The position numbers and the translations under genes were made by a program. Shown in pieces: positions 32,818 to 42,358 of a DNA stretch of 64,000 nucleotides. A model generated the notes under the pieces. The model was given only the letters and a program-made list of their open reading frames with translations, made no database searches and was not told the origin of the DNA. The stretch covers positions 62,001 to 126,000 of the forward strand of contig JACESU010000001.1 of NCBI GenBank assembly GCA_013911655.1. The letters run 5' to 3'. Positions within the stretch are counted from its first letter, which is position 1. Each line of letters opens with the position of its first letter. The stretch comes from Alphaproteobacteria bacterium. GTDB taxonomy: Bacteria; Pseudomonadota; Alphaproteobacteria; Caedimonadales; UBA1908.

Positions 32818-34413
32818 TCACTCTTTTTTGCTCTCTATCAGAAATTGTTTTATTAGCCCTAAAAATATATTTCGTGTAACTTCATCAGCTGGCTTATTCT
32901 CTGATTGCATTTGAATTAACGATAAATCTTCAACTGTTTTAGGGCTCGCTTGATCATAATATTTATCCCATGTTGCCTGGTCTAGATCAGCTTTTAAGGT
33001 AGACAGACCGACCCACGCGAACTCAAGCAATATTTGTGTCTTAAGTTTTTTTAAGATTTGTAATTCTTTATTTGTGGGGACTCGATCATAGTAGCCTGTC
33101 AGAAAAGCATTCATTAACTCATCATTCAATCCATACCATGCACATACATGGGCTATCTCTTTTCTAGGGTCACCAATACCGGCTAACTCCCAGTCTAAAA
33201 GTATTATATTTTCACCATTAAGTAACACATTTCTTAAATTTGGATCATTATGTAACATAGATTTTTTAATTGGAAGTTTATTAACTTCATCATTAATTCT
33301 TATCCAATGTTTGTAAGCTTCTTTAAGCACTGACGGGCCAATAATTTTATTTTTTTCAGCGGTTGCAGTTTGGTACCACTTTTGACCAAATATAAATTGA
33401 CTGAATTCCTGATAATTTTCTTTTGGAGGGTTAGCCTTGTGTACCCTTGATAAGATAGATCCAACAGCTTTCAAGATCTTTTTATTTTTAGTATCTCCAA
33501 GATTTAACGTCATACCTTCAACAAACTCTGAAAGAATAAAAGAATACTGCTCTTGATCGATGAAATAGTTTTTTGGTCCAAAACCATTCAATCCAGCCCA
33601 CTCAAAAGAGGCGGTAATAATTTTGCGTTGCGCTAAACTATGATTATCACCCATGAACCTCAGGACATAATTATTTCCAGAAAGATTTATTTTAAAAAGT
33701 GCATCTGAAGAAAACCCTCCTTTGAGAAGTGAGATTTCTATGGCAGAATCTTTACTATTCAATTTGCTGCTTTTCAAAGCTGTAGTGAATGATTGCCAAG
33801 GAAATTGAGGATAGCTTTGCATCATAGAATCAAATGAATTCTTTGCTATTTCATGCTCATGACCGCCTTTCTCCGTCATGTGTTTATGCGCATCTGGTGT
33901 AGATTTTTCCATTTTGTCATGATCCATTGGCGTAGCGCCTTCCATATGCTTGTGAGCATCAACGTTCGGCATAGACATCACACCAAGACCATATCGATAA
34001 ACCGCCTCAGCCCCCTTCCACCCAGTGATAGATAACAATGAGGTTGCTATCACCAAACAACCTATAAAAAATAGATTTTGCTTTTTATTATCACGATATA
34101 ACTTGATAGACCAAAGTGTTAAAACTAAAAAAATAGATGCTGTTACAAGCGCCCAATTTCTATGGTCAGTCATAGCCGCGTGCGATGGTTCATCGTGAGC
34201 TACGGTGTTATAGGCATAAAACCCAGCTACAACAGTCACAAAAGTAAATAGACATCCTAACCACAAATTAATATAGCCCGCTTCTAGGAGCTTTGATTTC
34301 AAATCATTTTTGATAAATAGGCTACTCACAATTAACATCGTTGCTACAGAAAATAAAGCAATAGTAAAATGAACAAAAATCGGATGCCAATTTGGTATAA
34401 TTTCTGGTAGCAT
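32818..34413 (-). CDS. DUF2231 membrane domain fused to an APH/choline-kinase-like domain
   Basis: A 531-residue protein starting at ATG 34413 after a strong AAGGAG. Residues 1-135 are a four-helix DUF2231-type membrane domain opening with NWHPIFVHFTIALFS. Residues 150-190 form a His/Met-rich linker containing DAHKHM twice (152-157, 174-179). Residues about 200-531 look like an aminoglycoside-phosphotransferase/choline-kinase fold with HNDPNLRN (388-395, catalytic Asp390) and LLDWELAG (405-412, metal-binding Asp407). DUF2231 proteins with His-rich tails occur in copper clusters. The in-frame kinase is unusual and its substrate is unknown. It lies 16 bp after the oxidase gene, so the two are co-expressed. 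Confidence 0.8.
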   Translation of the reverse strand: MLPEIIPNWHPIFVHFTIALFSVATMLIVSSLFIKNDLKSKLLEAGYINLWLGCLFTFVTVVAGFYAYNTVAHDEPSHAAMTDHRNWALVTASIFLVLTLWSIKLYRDNKKQNLFFIGCLVIATSLLSITGWKGAEAVYRYGLGVMSMPNVDAHKHMEGATPMDHDKMEKSTPDAHKHMTEKGGHEHEIAKNSFDSMMQSYPQFPWQSFTTALKSSKLNSKDSAIEISLLKGGFSSDALFKINLSGNNYVLRFMGDNHSLAQRKIITASFEWAGLNGFGPKNYFIDQEQYSFILSEFVEGMTLNLGDTKNKKILKAVGSILSRVHKANPPKENYQEFSQFIFGQKWYQTATAEKNKIIGPSVLKEAYKHWIRINDEVNKLPIKKSMLHNDPNLRNVLLNGENIILLDWELAGIGDPRKEIAHVCAWYGLNDELMNAFLTGYYDRVPTNKELQILKKLKTQILLEFAWVGLSTLKADLDQATWDKYYDQASPKTVEDLSLIQMQSENKPADEVTRNIFLGLIKQFLIESKKE

Positions 34414-34429
34414 AAACGCTCTCCTTGTA

Positions 34430-36895
34430 TTAAAATCTTAAGTTCAATCCAAGACCAAAGCGCTCTCTTGAATCATAATTGCCTGAAATATAAAGCTGTT
34501 TCGTTACGGCGTAACTCAGTCCAAGTGTATATTCTTTTTCCGTATTCCATCGCCAATCAAAAGATACCCTATCTGTTAATTGATGCTCATTGCCTAAACC
34601 AAAACGTAACTTGCCTTTTGTATTAATTCGCAAATCAGCTTTTATCAGTAGTGGTAACGTGTATGTTGCACCAACAATACCCCGGTTAGATATTTCCCCA
34701 TCTTCTCTTTTAAATTTACCGCCCACATAGAATCCCAGAAACTGAGATACATATCTTTGATAAACAAGTTCTCCTTCATAATCTTTTTTATAGTTATGAC
34801 GAAAATCTGCAATAAAGTTATCATTGTGTCGCATGAGTTTTGTCGTAGCATTAGAAAAATTAGAATACCCCTCTAATCTGGTTACGCTAAACCATGTATT
34901 GCCATGTTCTGATGAGTGATCTCCTGCATGATCCATAAGGGCTGGGTCATGCTTTGTTCCTTCGTAATGGACAATTCCCCCCATACCTAACTTCATGTGA
35001 TAAAGGTTATGACAATGGAAAATCCAATCTTTTTCTTCATTGGCATCAAATTCGATTTCTACAGTTTCAAACGGCGAAACGTTTACGGTATGTTTGAGTG
35101 GGCTGTATTCCCCTTGACCATTTAACACCCTAAAAAAATGTCCATGTAAATGAATTGGATGATTCATCATTGTTTCATTAACAAGGATAAATTTAACATT
35201 TTCTCCTCGTCTGATCCTAATCTCGTCTGCTGCATACATCGGTGTGTCGTTGATAGACCACACATATCTTTCCATTGATCCGGTTAACTTTAGAGTCACA
35301 ATGCGAATCGGATTTTCCTTTGGTAACGTTGTGACGACTGGAGATTTAACCGACTTGTAATTATTTAAGTAATCAACATGTGGTATTTTTTTACCACTCT
35401 GATTTGATGCTTCACCATTCATTTTCATGTCATCATGCCTTGAATCTTTCATGCTTTTCATTGCAGAATGATCCATATCTTCCATGGCTTTCATATCATG
35501 CTTAGGAGCGTTACTATCTTTCTCTTTGTTACCTCCCATATTTTTAGAGGTCGACGTTTTCATTCCACTATGCATAGAATGGTCTTGCATATTGTCCATC
35601 ATTCCTGCGTTTTTTTGTTTTGGGGAGGGCTTATCAACTAAGCTAGTTTTTTTTGTACTTTGATTTTTGTGATGAGAAGAGTGAGCCATGTCTTGCACAT
35701 TAGTCATATTCATATTGGTGTGCTCGGGACCGCTACCAGAGATATTCATGGAGCTCATATTATGCTTAGCCATTTTTGCATTATCTGAAGCACTCGGCAT
35801 GCTCATAGAGGCATGACTAGCATTGCCAGGCATACTACCCATGTCATGACCACCCATACTACCATGATCCATCCCTCCCATCATATCCATGAGAACCAAA
35901 TTTGGCTTTGGATATGTAGATGTTGGAACTAAATCTCCATGACCAATATGAGTTACAGCGTATCCTGTACCATCTTCTGCTGATGCTCTAAATTCATACA
36001 TTTTATTTTCTGGTATAGTGATAATAACGTCATAGGTTTCGGCCATAGCTATTCGTATTTTCTGAGCGGTGAATGGATCAACTTTTACTCCATCAGATTC
36101 AATAACTTTCATGGTGCCACCCGAATATTCAAAAACAAAGTATGATGAGGCGGCCGCATTAATGATTCTCAGCTTCACGCGCGCACCTGGTTTGGCATGG
36201 CTGAGAATGGAAGATTTTTTGCCATTAATCAAAAACGCGTCATACCCGATATCTGACATATCCATAGGCCCCATACGTGTCCAGGCATTATTGATTCTAA
36301 TTTTTACAGCTTTAGCTCCATTTTCTAAAACCTTGAGCCAGGACTGAACGGAATCTTTTTTAAGGGCATAATAGTCTGAGTCTTTTTTGAGATTAGCTAA
36401 AACTTGGTCAGGGTTTTCGTCTGTCCAATCGGATAAAACGAGCACATGTTCCTCGTCATAATCTTTTACCTCATGCTCAGGATAAAAAACGAGAGAACCA
36501 TAAACACCTTGCTGTTCTTGCAATGCAGAATGAGCATGATACCAATAGGTTCCACTGTGTTTAATAGGAAATTCGTATGTGAAAGTTTCTCCTGCTTTAA
36601 TAGGAGGTCCATTTACATAAGGAACACCATCCATATTATTTGGAACAAGTACACCATGCCAATGTATCGAAGTGTCAATATCTAAATTGTTTGTCACTTC
36701 TATTCGTAATGTATCGCCCACCTTTGCCTTTAAGGTAGGTCCTGGGATCGAATTATTTAGAGTTAAAGCTGTTGCTTCTTTTCCAGAAATGTTGACTTTC
36801 TGCTCGTTTACATTTAGCTTATATTCGACTACCTTAGCGTACGAAGTACTGGTGAACCCCAATAAGATAACTATCATAAGTATTAAATAATGCAT
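34430..36895 (-). CDS. copA: CopA-type multicopper oxidase fused to a CopB-like outer-membrane barrel
   Basis: An 821-residue protein with a Sec signal peptide (1-20). Four copper motifs are intact: HWHG (78-81), YHAHS (119-123), HPIHLHGH (579-586) and HCHNLYHMKLGM (627-638), which hold the type 1, 2 and 3 coppers. A long Met/His-rich insert (about 338-490, with GGMDHGSMGGHDMGSM) should store or sense copper. After residue 655 comes a stretch of alternating beta strands (VSQFLGFYVGGKFKR, LRFGLGNEHQLTDRVSFDWRW) ending in a terminal Phe, like a CopB barrel. CopA and CopB are usually separate proteins. It probably oxidises Cu(I) in the periplasm. Confidence 0.88.
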   Translation of the reverse strand: MHYLILMIVILLGFTSTSYAKVVEYKLNVNEQKVNISGKEATALTLNNSIPGPTLKAKVGDTLRIEVTNNLDIDTSIHWHGVLVPNNMDGVPYVNGPPIKAGETFTYEFPIKHSGTYWYHAHSALQEQQGVYGSLVFYPEHEVKDYDEEHVLVLSDWTDENPDQVLANLKKDSDYYALKKDSVQSWLKVLENGAKAVKIRINNAWTRMGPMDMSDIGYDAFLINGKKSSILSHAKPGARVKLRIINAAASSYFVFEYSGGTMKVIESDGVKVDPFTAQKIRIAMAETYDVIITIPENKMYEFRASAEDGTGYAVTHIGHGDLVPTSTYPKPNLVLMDMMGGMDHGSMGGHDMGSMPGNASHASMSMPSASDNAKMAKHNMSSMNISGSGPEHTNMNMTNVQDMAHSSHHKNQSTKKTSLVDKPSPKQKNAGMMDNMQDHSMHSGMKTSTSKNMGGNKEKDSNAPKHDMKAMEDMDHSAMKSMKDSRHDDMKMNGEASNQSGKKIPHVDYLNNYKSVKSPVVTTLPKENPIRIVTLKLTGSMERYVWSINDTPMYAADEIRIRRGENVKFILVNETMMNHPIHLHGHFFRVLNGQGEYSPLKHTVNVSPFETVEIEFDANEEKDWIFHCHNLYHMKLGMGGIVHYEGTKHDPALMDHAGDHSSEHGNTWFSVTRLEGYSNFSNATTKLMRHNDNFIADFRHNYKKDYEGELVYQRYVSQFLGFYVGGKFKREDGEISNRGIVGATYTLPLLIKADLRINTKGKLRFGLGNEHQLTDRVSFDWRWNTEKEYTLGLSYAVTKQLYISGNYDSRERFGLGLNLRF

Positions 36896-37279
36896 ATTTC
36901 TTTCCCATTTTTATTTCCAAGCACCAGTCTCAGCTATTTAAGAAAATAAGACGCTAAGTGCTCATTCTTCAGCCTCATCAGGCAAAAAATTTATTTAGAT
37001 AACATATATATTTTTAATAAAATGCTCTCTATTCAGAGTAACACGTATTGTATTCATGTCCAGAAATTTTTCGTTTTTCAGGACTATATCCCCTATCTCA
37101 CCCCGAATAACGAACCTCAAAACCACATTTGTCAAAACCCAGGGTTCTGGACACGCGTACCTTGACAACCGACGTTCACATCTAACGGAGAAACGGAGAA
37201 TGAAAAGGGAGATTTTGGGGTAAAATCGGTGATTTTGTAATTCTCTAAGTACGCATATGTATTGCGCGACTAAAAACCG
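36896..37279. promoter_or_regulatory. 384-bp gap between czcA and the multicopper oxidase gene
   Basis: No gene is visible. The right part (37101-37279) belongs to direct repeat copy A. The left part (36896-37100) is AT-rich and must hold the promoter for the oxidase operon, because that operon is separated from czcA by the repeat. I see no clear copper-box palindrome. Confidence 0.4.
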
Positions 37280-37310
37280 CTAACGCCTATGAATACCGGG
37301 GTTCAGAGGG
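37101..37310. repeat. Direct repeat copy A (about 210 bp), overlapping the czcA 3' end
   Basis: Matches 42091-42308 imperfectly, with a 36-bp identical core at 37203-37238 versus 42203-42238. The right end of the repeat supplies the last residues and stop of CzcA (PLNPGIHRR). The match stops abruptly at 37310 in the coding sequence. Confidence 0.85.
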
Positions 37311-40300
37311 ATAGTTTTGTGCTTTGAAAAAAGCTTATAAAGCACAGGTATAATGAGCATGGTCAACAAAGTTGAAGTAATGAGTCCTCCAATAACAACA
37401 GTCGCCAAGGGTTTTTGAACTTCCGCCCCAGTGCCCGTTGCGATTGCCATAGGCACAAATCCCAATGAAGCAACGAGAGCTGTCATTAGAACTGGTCTAA
37501 GTCTTGTTAAAGCACCGTTTTTGATCGCAATATCCAAACTTTCTTTTTTCAGTTGCTCATTGATCGTTGTTACCATAACTAAACCATTTAAAACCGCAAT
37601 CCCAGATAGCGCAATAAAACCAACTGCAGCAGAAATCGAAAAAGGAATCCCTCTTATCCATAAACTCAGTATGCCTCCAGTTAAAGCAAGGGGTATGGCT
37701 GTGAAAATAAAAAGTGCACCTTGAACAGAGTTGAGCGCAGCAAACAACAGCATAAAAATCATAAAGAAACAGCCAGGTACAACCCAATATAGTTTTTCTT
37801 TTGCTTCAACAAGGTTCTTAAATTGACCTCCCCATTCAAGCCAATATCCAGCAGGTATTTTGACAGACTTCTTAATAGATGATTCAGCATTTTTTACAAA
37901 AGTTGCAATGTCTGTGCCGCGGACATTGGCTTGCACGACAACGCGTCTTTTTCCATTCTCTCTACTGATTTGATTTGGGCCATCTATTAGAACAAGTTCT
38001 ACAACCTCCTTCAGAGGAATAGAAACAACTTTATCTCTTGCTGCACCTGAAATTTGATCTTTTTCTATAGATGATTTTTTAAGAAAAATTGGAAGATTTT
38101 CAAGTAATTCAAAGTTTTCTCTTAGTTCTCCCGGAAGCTTAACGATGATGTCATATTTTCTATCTCCTTCAAAAACAACACCTGCTTCACGTCCGCCAAT
38201 AGCAATGCTGATAACATTCAAAATGTCATTGACATTAAGACCAAGGCGCGCCATTCGATCCCGGTTAAGTTTAAAGTCTAGAATTGGTAATCCTGTTGTC
38301 TGCTCAACCTTGACATCCGCTGCTCCCGAAATGGTTCTAATTGCCCCAGCAATTTGACTAGCCAACTTATTCATAACATCAAAATCATCCCCGTATATTT
38401 TTACGGCAACATCGCTTCGTACACCTGCGATCAATTCATTAAATCGCATTTGAATGGGCTGCGTAAATTCATAATTATTTCCAGGTATAGAACTAACTGC
38501 TTTTTGGATATTCTCAATTAACTCAACCTTTTTAAGTTCTGAATTAGGCCATTCAGAGCGAGGTTTAAAAATAATAAAAGTATCAGAAACGTTAGGAGGC
38601 ATAGGGTCAGCCGCCATTTCAGCGGTTCCTGTCTTTGAAAAAACAAATGATACTTCTGGAAATGAAGCCACTGTCTTTTCTATCTCGAATTGTAACGCTT
38701 GAGAAGTTGTTAGGGATGTGCTTGGGATACGCATTGCATGCATTGCCAAATCCTTCTCATCTAAAGTTGGGACAAATTCTTGCCCTAACTGCAAAAATAT
38801 GATGCCGGAAAAAACAAATGCAGCAACAGAAGATAACAGAACTTGCTTAGGTTTTTCTAAAACATAGTTCAAAGTTTTTTCATAAAACTGAATCGCTCGA
38901 GCCATAACAATACCCTGCTTTTCTTCATGTTTTCCATTTACAAAAAGAGCGATCATTGCGGGAACAAAAGTGATTGATAATATAAAGGCGCTGATGAGGG
39001 CTATGATTACAGTAAATGCCATAGGCTGAAACATTTTTCCTTCAACCCCTGTAAAGGTTAAAAGTGGAATATAAACTAGAACTAGAATAGCTTGTCCATA
39101 TAATGTTGGCTGACTCATTTCTTTAGTGGCATCAACTACTTCTTTTAGCCTCTCTTGCAAAGTAAGGTGCCTGTTTAAGGTGTGTGATTTTTCATGAGTT
39201 CTGCGTAAAAAGTTTTCAATGATAATGACAGATCCATCCACTAAAAGTCCAAAATCCAAAGCCCCTAAGCTCATTAAATTTGCACTTGTTCGTGTTCCCA
39301 ACATACCCATTGATGTCATTAGCATAGTAATAGGTATGACGGATGCTGTAATAAGCGCAGCTCTAAAGTTTTTGAGCATAAGAAATAAAATGACAATAAC
39401 AAGAAAAGCGCCCTCACTTAAATTTTTGGCTACAGTTTTAACTGTTGCATCGACTAGTTTAGTTCTATTTAGAACCGTTTGCGCATGAATACCTGGAGGT
39501 AATGTATTAACAATATCTTTGAATTTTTGATCAACAGCATCTGCAACAATGCGACTATTTGCACCAATAAGCATCAATGCTGTTCCTACTACAGCATCTG
39601 AGCCATTTTCACTGCCACTTCCCGTACGCAGCTCTTTACCAATTTCTACGTCCGCCACATCCTTTAAGTAAACAGGAATGCCATTTTTTGATGACACAAC
39701 GATATTCTGAATCTGTTCGATTGTTTCCGTTCTTCCGTCTGCACGTACAGTGAGTGACTCTCCATTTTTCTCAATATAGCCAGCTCCAAGACTAAGATTA
39801 TTTCGCTCCACAATCTCTTGAATGTCTGTAAAGCTTAATCCTAAAGCAATCAATTTGTAGGGGTCTGGCTGAACATGATACTGTTTTACGTACCCACCGA
39901 TGGAGTCTATACCTGCAACACCTGGTACTGTTTTTAGTTGAGGTTTAATAATCCAATCCTGAATAGTTCTTAAGTAACCAGCTTTTTCATAATCTTTCTT
40001 AAGAATATGGCCTTCAGGTGTCAAATAACTACCGTCTTCTTGAAATCCTGGCTTTCCATTTTCTATTTTAGAGGTCTTTGGATTTTCATATTGTAAAGTC
40101 CACATGTATATTTCACCAAGACCTGTAGATATAGCCCCCATTTTGGGATCAACATTCGCAGGTAGATTTTCTTTTGCTTCAGTCAATTTTTCGCTGACTT
40201 GCTGTCTTGCAAAGTAGATGCTAACATCATCATTAAAAATAGCCGTAACTTGAGAAAAACCATTGCGAGACAATGACCGGGTTGATTGAAGTCCAGGTAT

Positions 40301-40525
40301 ACCAGAAAGGGCTGTTTCAATAGGAAAGGTAACCTGTTTTTCCATTTCAAACGGTGAAAATCCTGACACTATAGTATTAATTTGGACTTGATTGTTTGTA
40401 ATGTCAGGTACGGCATCAATTGGAAGATACTTCAGACTTATAGCTCCAAAAACGGAAAGAAGTGCAACCAAAAATACAACAAAATAGCGTTTTCGCGTTG
40501 CCCATTGAACGGTTTGTTCTAGCAT
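37280..40525 (-). CDS. czcA: Heavy-metal RND efflux pump, CzcA type
   Basis: A 1,081-residue inner-membrane RND pump with the full family length. The transmembrane helix 4 motif DFGLLVDGSVIIIEN has Asp424, Asp430 and Glu437 spaced like the Asp/Asp/Glu of CzcA, which indicates divalent cations (Zn, Co, Cd or Ni). Cu/Ag CusA pumps carry a different motif there. AAGAGAGG precedes ATG 40525. It lies 12 bp after czcB. The last residues (PLNPGIHRR) come from repeat copy A, so its natural C-terminus may have been replaced. Confidence 0.9.
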   Translation of the reverse strand: MLEQTVQWATRKRYFVVFLVALLSVFGAISLKYLPIDAVPDITNNQVQINTIVSGFSPFEMEKQVTFPIETALSGIPGLQSTRSLSRNGFSQVTAIFNDDVSIYFARQQVSEKLTEAKENLPANVDPKMGAISTGLGEIYMWTLQYENPKTSKIENGKPGFQEDGSYLTPEGHILKKDYEKAGYLRTIQDWIIKPQLKTVPGVAGIDSIGGYVKQYHVQPDPYKLIALGLSFTDIQEIVERNNLSLGAGYIEKNGESLTVRADGRTETIEQIQNIVVSSKNGIPVYLKDVADVEIGKELRTGSGSENGSDAVVGTALMLIGANSRIVADAVDQKFKDIVNTLPPGIHAQTVLNRTKLVDATVKTVAKNLSEGAFLVIVILFLMLKNFRAALITASVIPITMLMTSMGMLGTRTSANLMSLGALDFGLLVDGSVIIIENFLRRTHEKSHTLNRHLTLQERLKEVVDATKEMSQPTLYGQAILVLVYIPLLTFTGVEGKMFQPMAFTVIIALISAFILSITFVPAMIALFVNGKHEEKQGIVMARAIQFYEKTLNYVLEKPKQVLLSSVAAFVFSGIIFLQLGQEFVPTLDEKDLAMHAMRIPSTSLTTSQALQFEIEKTVASFPEVSFVFSKTGTAEMAADPMPPNVSDTFIIFKPRSEWPNSELKKVELIENIQKAVSSIPGNNYEFTQPIQMRFNELIAGVRSDVAVKIYGDDFDVMNKLASQIAGAIRTISGAADVKVEQTTGLPILDFKLNRDRMARLGLNVNDILNVISIAIGGREAGVVFEGDRKYDIIVKLPGELRENFELLENLPIFLKKSSIEKDQISGAARDKVVSIPLKEVVELVLIDGPNQISRENGKRRVVVQANVRGTDIATFVKNAESSIKKSVKIPAGYWLEWGGQFKNLVEAKEKLYWVVPGCFFMIFMLLFAALNSVQGALFIFTAIPLALTGGILSLWIRGIPFSISAAVGFIALSGIAVLNGLVMVTTINEQLKKESLDIAIKNGALTRLRPVLMTALVASLGFVPMAIATGTGAEVQKPLATVVIGGLITSTLLTMLIIPVLYKLFSKHKTIPLNPGIHRR

Positions 40526-40537
40526 AGTCCACCTCTC

Positions 40538-41770
40538 TTAATGGGCATGTTCAGCTTCGCTTTTTCCAAGCTCAGCTTTTAAAAGAAATGAGTTTTTGAT
40601 AACAACCTCATCTCCTTCTTTTAATCCATCCATAACTTCTATGAATTCTCCCTTATCAGATCCTTTGATATTAATGGACTTTGCTTCAAAAACATTGCTT
40701 TTGGATTTAATAAAGATAAAAGTTTTTCCATCTATTCGTTGCGCTGCGGAATGAGGCAGGCTCAGAAGATCAGATTTTTCGCTGACAACAACTTGGGCTT
40801 TGATGAAATCCCCTGGATGTAATTCATGTCTAGGATTTTCTAACTGAATAACAGCCCGACCTGTTCTGCTTTCTTCATTAATCACAGGACTAACGTACAT
40901 AATAAAGCCAGTGCAGAGAAGCTCTCCTTGGTGAGCGAAAATATCAACTTTTTGATCTTTTTTGATTTTAGGCAGCTCCTCTGCAGGAATTGCCAAATTT
41001 ATCCAAACCGTATCCAAGTTCGCAATAACAAAAACTTGTTTGTCACTTGTAATAACCTCTCCAAGAGTAATGTGACGCTCAATAATTTTTCCATCTATAG
41101 GAGAGTCAATCGTATAAATATTTAAGGGAGACTCTTGTGTTGGAAGTTTGTGGATTTGCTCCTCTGTCATGCTTAACGCCAACAGCTTTTGTTTGCTCTG
41201 TTCAAGAGTAATCTTTGCATTTTCATAAATATTACGCGTTTGTATAAATTGAACCTCAGCTTTAACTTGTTTTTTCCAAAGTTTTTCATCTCTTTCAAAG
41301 AGGTCTTTGTGTAACCCTAAATTTTTATAAGCAGAAATATAAGATGATTTTACGTCGGCCATTTCACGGCTTTGCAATGTTGCCAGAGCGTCTCCTGCCT
41401 TTGCTGTTTCTCCCAAACTCTTAAAAATCTCTTTTACCATCCCAGGCACTGAGGCAGCCACGTGCGTTATTTTGTTTTCATTAAGTGAAATTTGTCCAGG
41501 AAATGTCATGCGATGCTGAAAATGACTTTTTGTAAGCAGGATTGTTTGAATATCAAATCTTTTGATTTGTTCGTCTGTTAATTGGATTTCTTTTTTATCT
41601 TCATGCGTCTCTTCTGGATTATGATTTTTTTCATTTTGACTCTTTAAAGATGTCAGCTCATCTGTATTAGTAGATTTCTTAAAAAAAATGCTGCTAATTA
41701 ATACAGATAGACCTATTGTAAGGGCCAGAAGAATCAGTAATATTTTTTTATTTTTCACCCATCGATCCAT
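40538..41770 (-). CDS. czcB: RND membrane fusion protein, CzcB type
   Basis: A 410-residue periplasmic adaptor: an N-terminal membrane anchor (about 9-30), a charged linker, then lipoyl, hairpin and beta-barrel domains (HVAASVPGMVKEIFKSLGETAKAGD, later IDSPIDGKIIERHITLGEVI). The C-terminus ends in EHAH, a small His cluster. It links CzcA to an outer-membrane channel. No channel (CzcC/TolC) gene is present in the window, so one encoded elsewhere must be used. It is the first gene of the czcBA operon; the ribosome site is weak. Confidence 0.9.
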   Translation of the reverse strand: MDRWVKNKKILLILLALTIGLSVLISSIFFKKSTNTDELTSLKSQNEKNHNPEETHEDKKEIQLTDEQIKRFDIQTILLTKSHFQHRMTFPGQISLNENKITHVAASVPGMVKEIFKSLGETAKAGDALATLQSREMADVKSSYISAYKNLGLHKDLFERDEKLWKKQVKAEVQFIQTRNIYENAKITLEQSKQKLLALSMTEEQIHKLPTQESPLNIYTIDSPIDGKIIERHITLGEVITSDKQVFVIANLDTVWINLAIPAEELPKIKKDQKVDIFAHQGELLCTGFIMYVSPVINEESRTGRAVIQLENPRHELHPGDFIKAQVVVSEKSDLLSLPHSAAQRIDGKTFIFIKSKSNVFEAKSINIKGSDKGEFIEVMDGLKEGDEVVIKNSFLLKAELGKSEAEHAH

Positions 41771-42358
41771 TTATTCAGCATCCTAAAATCATACATTAAA
41801 CTCGTTTGCACAAGTTCCCTAAATACACTTTATCCTATCAAATATTAAGATTTAATTAACTTTATCCAGTTTAGTCCCCTTGATGCCCATCAAATTTCTA
41901 GCGTTGTTGCATCTATATGTTCAGTCAAAATCCCCCGACTAGATTTTATTGTGTAGGAAATATAAAAGATTTTTACTTTGTAAGTCGGATTAATTATTTT
42001 TCTAAGAATAATGGTTGCATTGTCAATTCTACAACAGTCTTTACATTATAGCAGAAAATTCTCGCTCTGCGGGTACATCCGCCATTCTCCGCCCCAATAA
42101 CGAACCTCAAGACCGGTTTTGCAAAAACCCAGTAAAATCAAGGGTTCTGGACATGCGTACCTTCGGGTCGGACGTTCGCATGTAACGGAGAAATGGAGAA
42201 TAAAAAGGGAGATTTTGGGGTAAAATCGGTGATTTTGTGATTCTCTAAGTACGCAAGTGTCGGACGACTAAAAGGCGCTAAAGCCTATGAATACTGGGGT
42301 TCAGAGGGGCGTTGTTGGATTTGAAAATTCACGCCCAAAAAGTTCTGGGCCTGTAAGC
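41771..42358. promoter_or_regulatory. 588-bp gap between czcB and tRNA-Ser
   Basis: The left half (41771-42090) is very AT-rich and should contain the leftward czcBA promoter. A TATAAT hexamer on the minus strand near 42053-42048 and a TTGACA near 42030 are candidates but not properly spaced to each other. The right half is direct repeat copy B plus about 50 bp of unassigned DNA next to the tRNA. No metal-sensing regulator gene is present. Confidence 0.4.
42091..42308. repeat. Direct repeat copy B (about 218 bp), next to tRNA-Ser
   Basis: Same orientation as copy A, with about 10 extra bases near 42132. Read on the minus strand, its right end would encode PLNPSIHRL followed by TAG, the same tail and stop as CzcA, though no czcA gene is attached. 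It ends 50 bp from the tRNA-Ser 3' end. Confidence 0.85.

Larger units (their letters stand above)
32157..42358. mobile_element. Metal-resistance cassette, possibly prophage cargo or adjoining island
   Basis: Five minus-strand genes (czcB, czcA, CopA-barrel fusion, DUF2231-kinase fusion, MauE-like) are visibly more AT-rich than either the phage or the core genes. They lie between the last phage gene and tRNA-Ser. Tight tail-to-tail contact with the phage at 32157-32174, direct repeats around czcBA and a tRNA at the far end all suggest acquisition. No integrase or transposase is visible here. Confidence 0.5.

Noticed and set aside
37280-40525. CusA (Cu/Ag pump) identity
   Set aside because: The helix-4 Asp/Asp/Glu motif is of the CzcA divalent-cation type.
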